From an uncultured Prevotella sp. (lineage in GTDB: Bacteria > Bacteroidota > Bacteroidia > Bacteroidales > Bacteroidaceae), in contig CAMPYJ010000042.1 in NCBI GenBank assembly GCA_946998205.1, positions 1 to 23,558 of the forward strand: a DNA stretch of 23,558 nt, given 5' to 3'. Shown here in pieces: positions 14,970-22,469 of this stretch. The notes below the pieces were generated by a model. That model saw only the letters and a list, made by a program, of their open reading frames with translations. It was not told where the DNA came from and made no database searches. The translations under genes were made by a program, and so were the position numbers. Position 1 is the first letter of the stretch. Each line of letters begins with the position of its first letter.

Positions 14970-16640
14970 TCACACAAAGAACATGATTAATATTTGGGCT
15001 ATGATTACCCGGATGAACATTCCGATGGGATAAACCGTGGCATAGCTGATGCTGGGCGTGTCGCCCTCGATGGTGTCGTTGGCATACGACAGCGCCATCG
15101 GGTTGGCCATGGCGCCGCAAAGGATGCCGCAAATGGTTCCGTAGTCAAGTTTCCTGGTACGCAAAGCTATGCAACCCACAATCAAAACCGGTATGATGGT
15201 GAGCAGCGTACCGATGCCTACCCACAGCAACCCTTCAGGACGGAACACCGTACCGAAGAAATCTTTGCCCGCGTCAAGCCCCAGACAGGCCAGATACATC
15301 GCCAGTCCCACCCTGCGGAGCATGAGGGATGCCGAGCGGGTGGTGTAAGAGATGAAACGCAGATGTGGCCCCAACGCGCCTACGAGGATGCCCATGATGA
15401 TGGGACCGCCCGCGATTCCCAGCCGGATGGGCGAGTCCATGCCCGGGAAGCTGATGGGGATGGCACCCAGGGCCAGTCCTAAAATCAGCCCAAAGAAGAT
15501 GCTTCCCACGTTCGGCTCGTTGAGTGTCTTGACCGAATTGCCCAAGAAGTGTTCGGCACCGTCTACTCCTTTCGGCTCACCGACAACGGTCAGACGGTCG
15601 CCATACTGCAACCTGAGATCGTTGGTGGCCAACAATTTCACATCCCCCCGGATGACACGGCTGACATTCACGCCGAAACTGTCGCGTAGGTGGATTCTTC
15701 CCAACAGCTTACCGTTGAGGGCCGTACGGGTCAGCACGATGACGCGCGACTCCACCTTGCGGTCGATATGATTCCAGTCTATCTCTCCTTTGTTCCAATC
15801 GCGCTCAACCTTCTGACCGAACAGAATCTCCAAGCCAGACACATCTTCGCGGTTGGTCACCACCATGAGGTTGTCGCCCGTGTGCAGTCGCGTAGAGGCA
15901 CACGGCACGAGTACCTCATCCTGCCGCCAAACGCGTGAGACAATGAACCGCAAAGACGTGTTCGTGGCCAGCTCGCCGATGGTACGCCCTTCAATGGCCG
16001 GATTGACAATGAGGAACTGGCACACGAACGTGTGGTCATCGTCCATGGGTGATTTGGGCACCAGGTCTGCCGGCTTGACAAAGAACTTGCGCATGACCAG
16101 AATGCCCAAGATGACGCCTACGACCCCCATCGGATACGTCACGGCGGTGGCAAGAGCCACGCTGCCGGTTGGAAGGCTCATGTGCTCCAGCGCTTGTTGG
16201 GCCGCGCCGAGCGCCGGCGTGTTGGTGGTGGCACCGCACAACAAGCCCACCATCGTGGGAAGGGAGATGCCCGTGAGCGGACACAGCCCCACGGCGAGCA
16301 CCGTTCCCAAGATGACGACGGCAAGACCCCACAGGTTAAAGCTGGTGCCCTCGTGGCGGAAAGCGCCGAAAAAGTTGGGACCCACATACAGTCCGAGCGT
16401 GTATACGAACAAGACCAAGCCAAAGGTCTCGGCGTAATTGAGCGCAGACGAATCTACTGAAATCCCCACGTTCCCGGCAATGATGCCAATGAAAAAGACA
16501 AAAGAAACGCCCAGGGAAATCCCCATGAGCTTGACCTTGCTCAACGCCATACCCGCGGCGATGATCAGAGAAATGATTACCACCGCCTGCACAGGAGAAT
16601 GAATCGCAAAAAGATCGTTAATCCAATCCAACGTTCTCAA
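14970..16640 (-). CDS. YidE/AspT-type putative transporter with two TrkA-C domains
   Basis: This 556-residue inner-membrane protein has the duplicated layout of the aspartate:alanine exchanger family: a block of membrane helices (about 15-185), two cytoplasmic TrkA-C (RCK-C) domains (about 205-275 and 290-365), and a second block of helices (about 375-556). Matching halves are visible: LLCGATTNTPALGAAQQ near residue 140 and GILCGAMANPMALSYAN near residue 510. Family members exchange amino acids or carboxylates, but the substrate of most Bacteroidota members is unknown. The downstream LtaS-like gene begins after eight bases, so both proteins are made together. The start at ATG 16640 agrees with a promoter at 16705-16736. 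Confidence 0.88.
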   Translation of the reverse strand: MRTLDWINDLFAIHSPVQAVVIISLIIAAGMALSKVKLMGISLGVSFVFFIGIIAGNVGISVDSSALNYAETFGLVLFVYTLGLYVGPNFFGAFRHEGTSFNLWGLAVVILGTVLAVGLCPLTGISLPTMVGLLCGATTNTPALGAAQQALEHMSLPTGSVALATAVTYPMGVVGVILGILVMRKFFVKPADLVPKSPMDDDHTFVCQFLIVNPAIEGRTIGELATNTSLRFIVSRVWRQDEVLVPCASTRLHTGDNLMVVTNREDVSGLEILFGQKVERDWNKGEIDWNHIDRKVESRVIVLTRTALNGKLLGRIHLRDSFGVNVSRVIRGDVKLLATNDLRLQYGDRLTVVGEPKGVDGAEHFLGNSVKTLNEPNVGSIFFGLILGLALGAIPISFPGMDSPIRLGIAGGPIIMGILVGALGPHLRFISYTTRSASLMLRRVGLAMYLACLGLDAGKDFFGTVFRPEGLLWVGIGTLLTIIPVLIVGCIALRTRKLDYGTICGILCGAMANPMALSYANDTIEGDTPSISYATVYPIGMFIRVIIAQILIMFFV

Positions 16641-16704
16641 TATTTATGACACGTCAAACACGGGTGTTATGTATCTACTTGTCAACTGGTTTGCTAATGA
16701 TGGG

Positions 16705-16736
16705 CAAAGGTAGTGTAAATAAAAGAACCTGCAAAA
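16705..16736 (-). promoter_or_regulatory. Promoter for the transporter/LtaS-like operon
   Basis: On the minus strand TTTTG (16732-16736), 19 bases, then TACCTTTG (16705-16712) followed by CCC: a full match to the Bacteroidota pattern about 65 bases before the ATG. Confidence 0.75.
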
Positions 16737-16782
16737 CAATTGATGTCAATTGTTGACCGGCGAGGACCTGCAAGGATTCATT

Positions 16783-17949
16783 TCACCTACCGCCCAGCAG
16801 ATATTGGTCAATGAACTCGCGCACGCACCCTTCGCCGCCGGCTTTTTGCAAGACGATGATGCCAGGTATTTCCTTGACGGGGCGCACCGCGTCGGCCGGA
16901 CAGGCGCAAGTTCCGACGGCACTCAGCAGCTGCTGGCAGTTGACGTCATCGCCGACGTAGGCCACGTCGCGCAACGTGATGCCCATCTGGTCGCAAATTT
17001 CCTGAGCCGCCTCAAGCTTCCCCCCGTGCCGCCTGCCCTGAACGAGAAAGTCTACCTTCAGCTTCCTGGCCCTGTTCTCAACCAGTTTGGTGTTTTCAGA
17101 GGTGATGATGCCCACCTTGACGCCTTGCGCCTGCAAGAGCTGCAACCCCATGCCGTCGCGCGTGTTGAACTTCTTCAGTTCGTCACCGCTTTCCGCATAA
17201 TACATGCCCCCGTCGGTCAGCGTGCCGTCAACGTCGCACAAGAAGAGCTTTACGGCTTTCTTCGGGATGTCCGCCGCATGGTTCAAAACATGCTTTCGCA
17301 TGAGGTTTTCCATGAGCGCCCAATCGTCTGGCCCGACTAACGCCATGCCCGTGTAAGCCGGCATCTCATAGATTCCGATGTGACCACTTAGTCTGTTGCC
17401 CGATGATAGGATGTTCTCCACCTTATTTATATAGAGCGCGCCGTTCTCCATGAGCGTTCCCTTGAAGTTTTGCTGGCTCGGACGCTGTGTATAGTCGTAG
17501 TTCATGCTGGTGCCGTCGGCGTTCCAAAAGAATCTGTAATCGCGCACGCAGGAGAGGACGGAGTCGTATCGGGCAGTCTGGTACAGCGCCAAGGCCTCAC
17601 TGAAATGTCTCGCCTGCGTCATGGGCGACGTGGCCTGCACCAGCATGAAGCATGTGTCGGGCGCCGGATTGGCGGCGCGGATGTACGCTATCATCACGCT
17701 CTCGGCAGAGACGGCGTCGCTGGCAGTCACGGCTGGGCAGCGGAAAATCTCCGTTTTCTGATACGGGCGCGACGTCACCACCCGCTCTGTCTCGTCCGAA
17801 TCGGCGGCCACTACCACCTTGCTCACCTCGCGGCAGGCCTCCAAAGCCTCTATGCTCCAACACACAAGGGGCTTTCCGCAAAAGGGTTTAACGTTCTCAT
17901 GGGGGATTGGCTTGCCGCCACCACACACTGGAATGAATGCTATGACCAT
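16783..17949 (-). CDS. Fused acylneuraminate-type cytidylyltransferase and KdsC-like phosphatase
   Basis: Residues 1-225 resemble CMP-nonulosonate synthetases (NeuA/CMP-Kdn type): AFIPVCGGGKPIP, FCGKPLVCWSIEAL, LVQATSPM and KGTLMENGALYI. Residues 230-388 are a HAD phosphatase of the KdsC type: LFLCDVDGTLTDGG (nucleophile Asp), FNTRDGMGLQLL, IITSEN and YVGDDVN. Such fusions, which I recall from Bacteroides, would remove the 9-phosphate and activate the sugar acid. The CTP-binding loop is odd. Where the family has R-x-G-S-K-x-x-P-x-K-N, this protein has CGGGKPIPHEN, so the conserved Arg, Ser and second Lys are Cys9, Gly12 and Glu18. The transferase half may be weak or inactive. There is no synthase or other nonulosonate gene nearby. 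The start is ATG 17949. Confidence 0.85.
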   Translation of the reverse strand: MVIAFIPVCGGGKPIPHENVKPFCGKPLVCWSIEALEACREVSKVVVAADSDETERVVTSRPYQKTEIFRCPAVTASDAVSAESVMIAYIRAANPAPDTCFMLVQATSPMTQARHFSEALALYQTARYDSVLSCVRDYRFFWNADGTSMNYDYTQRPSQQNFKGTLMENGALYINKVENILSSGNRLSGHIGIYEMPAYTGMALVGPDDWALMENLMRKHVLNHAADIPKKAVKLFLCDVDGTLTDGGMYYAESGDELKKFNTRDGMGLQLLQAQGVKVGIITSENTKLVENRARKLKVDFLVQGRRHGGKLEAAQEICDQMGITLRDVAYVGDDVNCQQLLSAVGTCACPADAVRPVKEIPGIIVLQKAGGEGCVREFIDQYLLGGR

Positions 17950-18110
17950 CTCAACTTGGTTCTTTTTAAGTTTGCCGCACGTTTCTTTTTCAATGTCCAG
18001 GACACCCCATGCGATTCCGCGCCGAGGGCCGGCTCATGAAGCCGCGGCCTTCCGGGACATCAGCGTGCCGATTTATGCACGCAAGCCTTCATGCCGCAAG
18101 GCTTTGACTG

Positions 18111-18118
18111 CAAATATA
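18111..18118 (-). promoter_or_regulatory. Possible -7 element for the fused sugar enzyme
   Basis: TATATTTG on the minus strand fits TAnnTTTG and is followed by GCA, but no good -33 TTG is seen 19-21 bases upstream. The leader would be about 155 nt and GC-rich. Confidence 0.35.
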
Positions 18119-18444
18119 TAAAATAATAACTCATTGACGGAACGAAACGGCATGTTTTTTATTGCACGCGCCTGCGGCGGGGAATGAAGATGTTCTTAAT
18201 TGCTGCCGCAGACTGAACGTGGCGTGTCAATCACCAGCGAGGGGTGGTGAGAACGGTCGTAAATGTTCGATTTTTATCACGAAAAACGCGCGAAAAACAG
18301 CTCGACACAACTTGCATTATAGAAAAAAAACAATAGGCAAATGGGATGCAAGCAGGCGGTTGTTTTGACTGAGAAAGAGATTTTTCACCCAATAAACATA
18401 CGTTTAACCCGGCAAGAAGCATCACTTAGCCCGCCATTCTCCAT

Positions 18445-18495
18445 GCGGTTGCACCGCAAAAGCATGCCTTTCGCATGATGAAAGCAACGCTTTTG
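18445..18495. repeat. Pair of small hairpins with AAAAGCATGC words
   Basis: GCGGT-TGC-ACCGC (18445-18457) is directly followed by CAAAAGC (18457-18463) paired with GCTTTTG (18489-18495). The interior holds GCATGC, GCATGA and GAAAGC. The word AAAAGCAT links it to the inverted repeat at 6262-6304. Confidence 0.5.
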
Positions 18496-18798
18496 GCCGA
18501 AAAAAAAAGAACGAAAGGGTGACAACAATGACATGATAGTGCAACAATCTGAGCATGAGACGTTTGCAAACATCGCTCATTTCTGGAGAATTTGCAACTG
18601 AAATGCGGTTTGTTGACCAATACGCCAAAGAATAAAAAGCGGTTTGTAAGGAAAAATCCGAACGGCCTTCTTTTCGTCTCGCTCATCTTTCATCGCTCCA
18701 AAGGCGGATGACCGATTGAAAAACGTAAGTTCTATTAAAAAATGCAACTTTTGAAAACAATTTCAGAAAAACAAAATTACCATAAGGAAGAAAAGGAC

Positions 18799-18891
18799 TA
18801 CCTTTGCAGAAAATAGGCTGCGCCTCAACATAGAAAGTAAACTTTCTCTGTCTTCGGCTTGCGCCATCTTTGCAGAAAATAGGCTGCGCCT
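18799..18891 (+). repeat. Two direct copies of a TTTGCAGAAAATAGGCTGCG repeat
   Basis: CTTTGCAGAAAATAGGCTGC followed by GCCT occurs at 18802-18825 and again at 18868-18891, 66 bases apart. The first copy is preceded by TAC, forming TACCTTTG (18799-18806), a Bacteroidota -7 element; the second has CATCTTTG. Between them lie AGAAAGT-AA-ACTTTCT (18832-18847) and TTCGGCTTGCG. The 15 bases AGGCTGCGCCTCAAC (18815-18829) also occur, reversed, in the 258-bp element at 3757-3771, so both belong to one repeat family. It may drive the glycosyltransferase gene that starts at 18956. Confidence 0.65.
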
Positions 18892-18955
18892 GCCTTGCCG
18901 CAACCAAGGCACCCATGGCTGTGACTTGACATTAATCATCTGTTTTTTGTCATCA

Positions 18956-19918
18956 ATGAAAGTATCTGTATTAATACCTGTTTATAAAGTAGAAAATTAC
19001 ATCAAGAAATGTGCTGAAAGCTTGTTCACACAGACATACCAGGACATTGAGTTTATATTCGTAGACGATTGCAGCCCCGACAAAAGCATTGACGTCTTAC
19101 AGCAATGCATGAGCAGGTATCCTGCCGTCAGTTCCAAGACCAAACTGATCAGGCACACTAAGAACAGGGGACTTGCCGCAGCGCGTCAGACAGGAATAGA
19201 TGCGGCAACAGGGGATTTCATCGCTTTCGTAGACAGCGACGATTACCTGTATGGCTGCGACGCCATTGAGAAAATGGCAAGAAAACAAATGGAGACCGGC
19301 GCCGACATCGTAGAATGCGGACACTGTTTTACGGCACAAAATCAGCTGCGAGTGGTTTATCCCGACAACAGAAGCCGGAAATGCCGCATTTTATCCATAT
19401 TGCTGAGAAAGACAAAGGATTTTGGGGTATGGGGAAAACTGTTTAGAAAGTCCCTGTTTACAGACCACCACATTCTCTTTTCTGAGGGCATCGGCTTCGG
19501 TGAGGATTACTCCGTGATACCTTGTTTACTGCTCGTGGGACGCAGGGCTCTTTTAAATGAGGTTGTGTACTACTATCGCAGAGAGCGCCCCGGCTCTTAC
19601 TGCGCATCCATTTCGTTAGAATCGCTGTTCTCGTTCATACGGGCCATGAGGGTCGTTGAGCTTTTCTTCAGCAAGGAGAATGCGGGCTACGCTTATGAAA
19701 AAGCAATAAACCTGGCAATGCTGTCAATATACGTCGACTGCTATGATCGCGATTTCTCAAAACGTCAGGTATCGCTAATAGAACAGGAACTTGATTATCG
19801 GCCACGTTTCCTGACAACCCGGTTGCTGTATTTCCTGCTCCGCAACACTTACCCCAGCCGAATTGCGCGGAGGATATACCGCTCAACAAGAAGGGTGTAC
19901 CTTTTCTTGCACCGCTGA
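18956..19918 (+). CDS. Family 2 glycosyltransferase
   Basis: This cytoplasmic or membrane-associated GT-A enzyme transfers a sugar from a nucleotide donor to a glycan or lipid. I use the ATG at 18956 (MKVSVLIPVYKVENYI, 320 aa); the frame continues to a TTG at 18926 but those ten residues are not needed. VSVLIPVYKVENYIKKCAES begins the fold, FIFVDDCSPDKS gives the nucleotide-binding Asp pair, RGLAAARQTGIDAATGDFIAFVDSDD contains the metal-binding DSDD, and GFGEDYSVIP fits the catalytic-base ED motif. The C-terminus is basic (ARRIYRSTRRVYLF). It stands alone, with no other surface-glycan genes in the same direction, preceded by a repeat-rich gap. Donor and acceptor are unknown. Confidence 0.88.
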   Translation: MKVSVLIPVYKVENYIKKCAESLFTQTYQDIEFIFVDDCSPDKSIDVLQQCMSRYPAVSSKTKLIRHTKNRGLAAARQTGIDAATGDFIAFVDSDDYLYGCDAIEKMARKQMETGADIVECGHCFTAQNQLRVVYPDNRSRKCRILSILLRKTKDFGVWGKLFRKSLFTDHHILFSEGIGFGEDYSVIPCLLLVGRRALLNEVVYYYRRERPGSYCASISLESLFSFIRAMRVVELFFSKENAGYAYEKAINLAMLSIYVDCYDRDFSKRQVSLIEQELDYRPRFLTTRLLYFLLRNTYPSRIARRIYRSTRRVYLFLHR

Positions 19919-20084
19919 AAGTCATCAACAGCCCGCAAAGGCTTGTTCGTTCATGGCAGCGGCGCTTGCCTGACATTCCGCGCGGAAGCTGCGCGGGGAC
20001 GCACGGATCGCAAATCCGCAATGCGACAACACGCCCGCGGCTCCATGGCGGCCTGGCCGTTCAGATGACTTGCAAACTTGATAA
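19919..20084. other. Gap with GC-rich palindromes
   Basis: Contains CCGCGC-GGAAGCT-GCGCGG (19978-19996) and CGGAT/ATCCG around GCAA soon after. The first could end the glycosyltransferase transcript, but no T-run follows. Confidence 0.4.
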
Positions 20085-20113
20085 GGGCGGTTCTATAAAT
20101 TACCACCGTAAAG
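20085..20113 (+). repeat. GGGCGGTTC-family repeat end
   Basis: GGGCGGTTCTATAAATTA continues with CCACCGTAAAGT, exactly as in the right end of the 258-bp element read in reverse. After about 20113 it departs from that element and runs straight into the coding sequence of a decayed ATPase, so this is a junction. Confidence 0.75.
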
Positions 20114-20469
20114 TAATCACAGGAATGCGAAGGTGTGGCATGTCCACACTTTTACGAGTTCTTTTTCGTGATTATTTGTTGAAACAGAACATACCTGCTG
20201 GCCACATCATCTCTATTGCTGTGGATGACCGCATCAATCAAAAGCTAAGAAATCCTGACGTTTTACTGGCATATATTCGCCAGCAAGTTAAGGATAACCA
20301 GCTGTATTTTATACTTATGGATGAAATACAGATGGTAGATGAGTTTATGGATGTTCTAAACAGCTTGTTGCATATTGAGAAGCCGATTGCCAGACGATTC
20401 ACATACGAGCAAGCCAGTGCCGTCAATGATTTTCTTGATATGGGTTCTGACAGACATGCGGGCGACTGA
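20110..20469 (+). pseudogene. Remnant of a DUF4143-type AAA ATPase
   Basis: Reading from the repeat junction, KVITGMRRCGMSTLLRVLF corresponds to the Walker A region of the large Bacteroidota ATPase/DUF4143 family (normally VVTGIRRCGKST). HIISIAVDDRINQKLRNPDV, YFILMDEIQMVDEF (Walker B) and DVLNSLLHI then follow in family order. Several things mark it as dead. The N-terminus before Walker A is replaced by a repeat end. The essential Walker A Lys is Met. After NSLLHIEK the sequence switches to unrelated residues and stops at 20469, with the rest of the ATPase and the DUF4143 domain absent. A further open stretch to 20629 in another phase (…NGFALYERIKQQKSDRL…) may be debris from another gene; I do not recognise it. 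Confidence 0.75.
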
Positions 20470-20676
20470 TACGCTGATAACGTTTTCCCGGCCATTCCTC
20501 ACAGAAAATGAACATGCCAACGGGAGATTGGAGGTGCAGAATGCAGTCAACGGCTTTGCTTTATACGAGAGGATAAAACAGCAAAAATCAGATAGACTCA
20601 ATTTGCCTAAGTATGGAAGAAAAATATGAAGGGTAAGGATATTATAAAAAGCTCCCATGTTTCTTCAGAAAAGTAA

Positions 20677-21588
20677 TCACACCCCCTGCTCCATCCCCCT
20701 ATACAGGTATATAAGTGAGCGTAAGGTTCTAATGGTGTGGTTATTATATGCTACCCCATAATTGGGAGATAACAGATTGGCAACTTGTGCCCGGGCATTC
20801 AACCAATTCTCAATACCCCTTTTTACAACAGGAAAAGAATAGGCGTCATTGAGATATTCAGCGCGTGATGCAGCGTCATGTTCGGACAAGTCTTCATTCT
20901 CACGAATCGCATGGGCGGGAACAGAGGGACGGCATTTCTTCATTTCTATATAAAGAGAGTCTATGCATAAGTTATCTTTCAAAGATGATTTCTGCGCACT
21001 TGTTGCGTTGAGGACTGCCAGATCCTCCAAGAGGCATGCGTATCGTATGTAACCTAGTTCACGCTGGTTGTCAGCGCGAATGATTCCATAGATGCTTCCT
21101 CCTCCATTTTGTATCTTTTGAATATCTGTAACGATGGAGTTGAAGTGTTGCAATAATTCTTCTAATTCTTTCCAATATGCTATCTCGTCCGCTATAGACT
21201 TTTGAAATCGTATCTTATCATGGGCTCTCTGCACTGTAGGAAAGAACTTGAACACAAGTAGCTTATGCTCAAGATTTTTGGTAGTAGTTTCATACACTTC
21301 TCGTTGTCTATTCGCCCATTCTATCATTCCCGACGTTGTCTCTTCATTGCAGGTTATAGTGTCCTCATAGCAAATTTCAGAGTTATCCTCCTGTATATTG
21401 GCGTGATGTTGCAAACTATGTATGATGTTTGAAGCTAACTTCATTTTTGTCCTCGCTTTATTTTTTTGTGCCCGTTGAGATGGATGTGTGCAGTTTGTAA
21501 AGCAGACAATACTTACTATCATGGCTATATAGAGTAATAACTTTCCCATACTATCCCAAAGATAAACAAGAGCTTGTTTCCACTTCAT
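20677..21588 (-). CDS. Membrane-anchored protein of unknown function (303 aa), last gene of the small-gene operon
   Basis: One strong hydrophobic segment at residues 13-33 (MGKLLLYIAMIVSIVCFTNC) is followed by a basic stretch and a long, mostly helical, charged domain. The segment ends in two cysteines (Cys29, Cys33), so it is either a membrane anchor or a poorly matched lipoprotein signal. The rest includes FQKSIADEIAYWKELEELLQHFNSIVTDIQKIQ (about 128-160, coiled-coil-like) and ENWLNARAQVANLLSPNYG near the end. I do not recognise a family. Its start codon overlaps the stop of the 126-residue gene by four bases, so the two are translationally coupled. The DNA is AT-rich relative to the central block. 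It converges on the ATPase remnant. Confidence 0.75.
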   Translation of the reverse strand: MKWKQALVYLWDSMGKLLLYIAMIVSIVCFTNCTHPSQRAQKNKARTKMKLASNIIHSLQHHANIQEDNSEICYEDTITCNEETTSGMIEWANRQREVYETTTKNLEHKLLVFKFFPTVQRAHDKIRFQKSIADEIAYWKELEELLQHFNSIVTDIQKIQNGGGSIYGIIRADNQRELGYIRYACLLEDLAVLNATSAQKSSLKDNLCIDSLYIEMKKCRPSVPAHAIRENEDLSEHDAASRAEYLNDAYSFPVVKRGIENWLNARAQVANLLSPNYGVAYNNHTIRTLRSLIYLYRGMEQGV

Positions 21589-21965
21589 TTTATATACTCG
21601 TCTACCTCATAGCGAAGGAGTGTCCAAACGCTTACTATGATTACGAACATCCAAAGCAGTGGATTGCCTTCTTCATAGCCAATTTCTGTGTTTGATCGGA
21701 AAGCCATATCGACAATTATGGGGACAACTGTGTAGACTGCCATTAAGACCTTCCTCTTCTTTTTATCAACTTTCTTCAGCTTCATACATAGAAAGGTGAT
21801 TATGCATGTAAAAAGTGCCAATGGGATATACCAATCCTCTATAATACGACTACCTTCTACATCAAAGTAATGGCCTCTATGATCATTAACTATTGCCAAG
21901 AATGCAAGGTTCAAGAGGGACAGTACAAATCCCTCAAGAGCGTAATTGATTACATTGTTCTTCAT
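21585..21965 (-). CDS. Small multi-helix membrane protein (126 aa)
   Basis: Four hydrophobic segments are visible: about residues 8-28 (LEGFVLSLLNLAFLAIV), 46-62 (IPLALFTCIITFLCMKL), 73-90 (VLMAVYTVVPIIVDMAF) and 103-118 (LLWMFVIIVSVWTLL). A basic cytoplasmic loop (KKVDKKKRK) lies between the second and third. It is almost all membrane, with no catalytic motif that I recognise. It overlaps both neighbours by four bases (21962-21965 and 21585-21588), a sign of strict translational coupling and matched dosage, so it may form a complex with the adjacent proteins. The family is unknown. Confidence 0.75.
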   Translation of the reverse strand: MKNNVINYALEGFVLSLLNLAFLAIVNDHRGHYFDVEGSRIIEDWYIPLALFTCIITFLCMKLKKVDKKKRKVLMAVYTVVPIIVDMAFRSNTEIGYEEGNPLLWMFVIIVSVWTLLRYEVDEYIK

Positions 21966-22309
21966 TTTATTCTTATTCGATTGATTGTCGTGTATACATG
22001 CTCATTGTCATAATTGTTATTCCCGAAATCTATCTTGTCTGGAGTATAATATTTATAGGTGTAAAGGAACTTTGTATTATAAAATTGTTCTTGCTTGATT
22101 TTATCAAGTAACGGATTATCAGTCTTGAGATATGTAAAGAATTTGTATTCATCGGGGTTCATATCCTTTTGGAGTTGCTTGCAAGCCAGAAAAGCAGAAA
22201 AGGCGACGAACAATTCCTCGTTTGTCAATTGGGCTTTTAAAATATTCATGTACTGCTGTCGGTCGTCTATATTTAGTATAGAGTCTTTGGCTATATATTC
22301 ATATACCAT
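21962..22309 (-). CDS. Protein resembling the C-terminal part of putative phage abortive-infection (AbiC-like) proteins
   Basis: The segment MVYEYIAKDSILNIDDRQQYMNILKAQLTNEELFVAF resembles the conserved part of the 'putative phage abortive infection protein' family as I remember it (a helix, then YxxILRAQLSxxELxLLF). Full members are longer and start with membrane helices, which this 115-residue product lacks. It is either a compact form whose membrane part is supplied by neighbours, or a truncated relic. I use the ATG at 22309; a TTG at 22318 is possible, and a stop codon lies just upstream in frame. Its start overlaps the end of the 47-residue gene by 11 bases, and its stop overlaps the next gene by four. 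Abortive-infection function is inference. Confidence 0.6.
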   Translation of the reverse strand: MVYEYIAKDSILNIDDRQQYMNILKAQLTNEELFVAFSAFLACKQLQKDMNPDEYKFFTYLKTDNPLLDKIKQEQFYNTKFLYTYKYYTPDKIDFGNNNYDNEHVYTTINRIRIK

Positions 22310-22442
22310 ATTGTGCAAAGAGGTCTATGAGATGGAAGGGTCCACCGGACTCTCCAGCATCCTCTGCTACGTCATAGTCGTAATAGGCAGCGCAAAACGT
22401 GCTATACGCCAATACTGTGATGCTTAAAATAAGTCGTTTCAT
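22299..22442 (-). CDS. Small secreted peptide (47 aa)
   Basis: This short frame begins ATG and encodes a convincing signal peptide: MKRLILSITVLAYSTFCA, with likely cleavage after Ala18. A short acidic mature part follows (AYYDYDVAEDAGESGG then PFHLIDLFAQYGI). It starts 27 bases after the 49-residue gene and its stop (TGA) overlaps the start of the AbiC-like gene. The positive N-terminus, hydrophobic core and small residues before the cut argue against chance. Alternatively this frame and the next are one gene split by a frameshift; the lack of homology I can see across the junction makes that hard to decide. Confidence 0.55.
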   Translation of the reverse strand: MKRLILSITVLAYSTFCAAYYDYDVAEDAGESGGPFHLIDLFAQYGI

Positions 22443-22469
22443 ATCATGTATGCTATCGATTTTATGGCA

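Larger units (their letters stand above)
17950..18955. other. About 1 kb non-coding region
   Basis: Several short minus-strand frames (18230-18690) have composition and content unlike real proteins and are not called. The region holds a possible promoter for the fused sugar enzyme (18111-18118, minus strand), a GC-rich 120-base part next to that gene (17995-18110), the hairpins at 18445-18495, and two direct copies of a promoter-like repeat (18799-18891). I see no RNA gene. Confidence 0.5.

Noticed and set aside
14962..15132. 57-residue extension of the second LtaS-like protein
   Set aside because: Overlaps the transporter gene in another phase, is His/Arg-rich, and precedes a normal membrane-helix start.
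18230..18686. Overlapping 62-86 codon minus-strand frames
   Set aside because: Low-complexity, Phe/Cys-rich translations across intergenic hairpins, with no signal peptide or motif and no supporting context.
18799..18891. CRISPR array
   Set aside because: Only two copies, with promoter-like content and no further repeats or cas genes.
20375..20629. 84-codon frame ending YERIKQQKSDRLNLPKYGRKI
   Set aside because: Looks protein-like near the end but overlaps the ATPase remnant and matches no family I know; kept only as possible debris.
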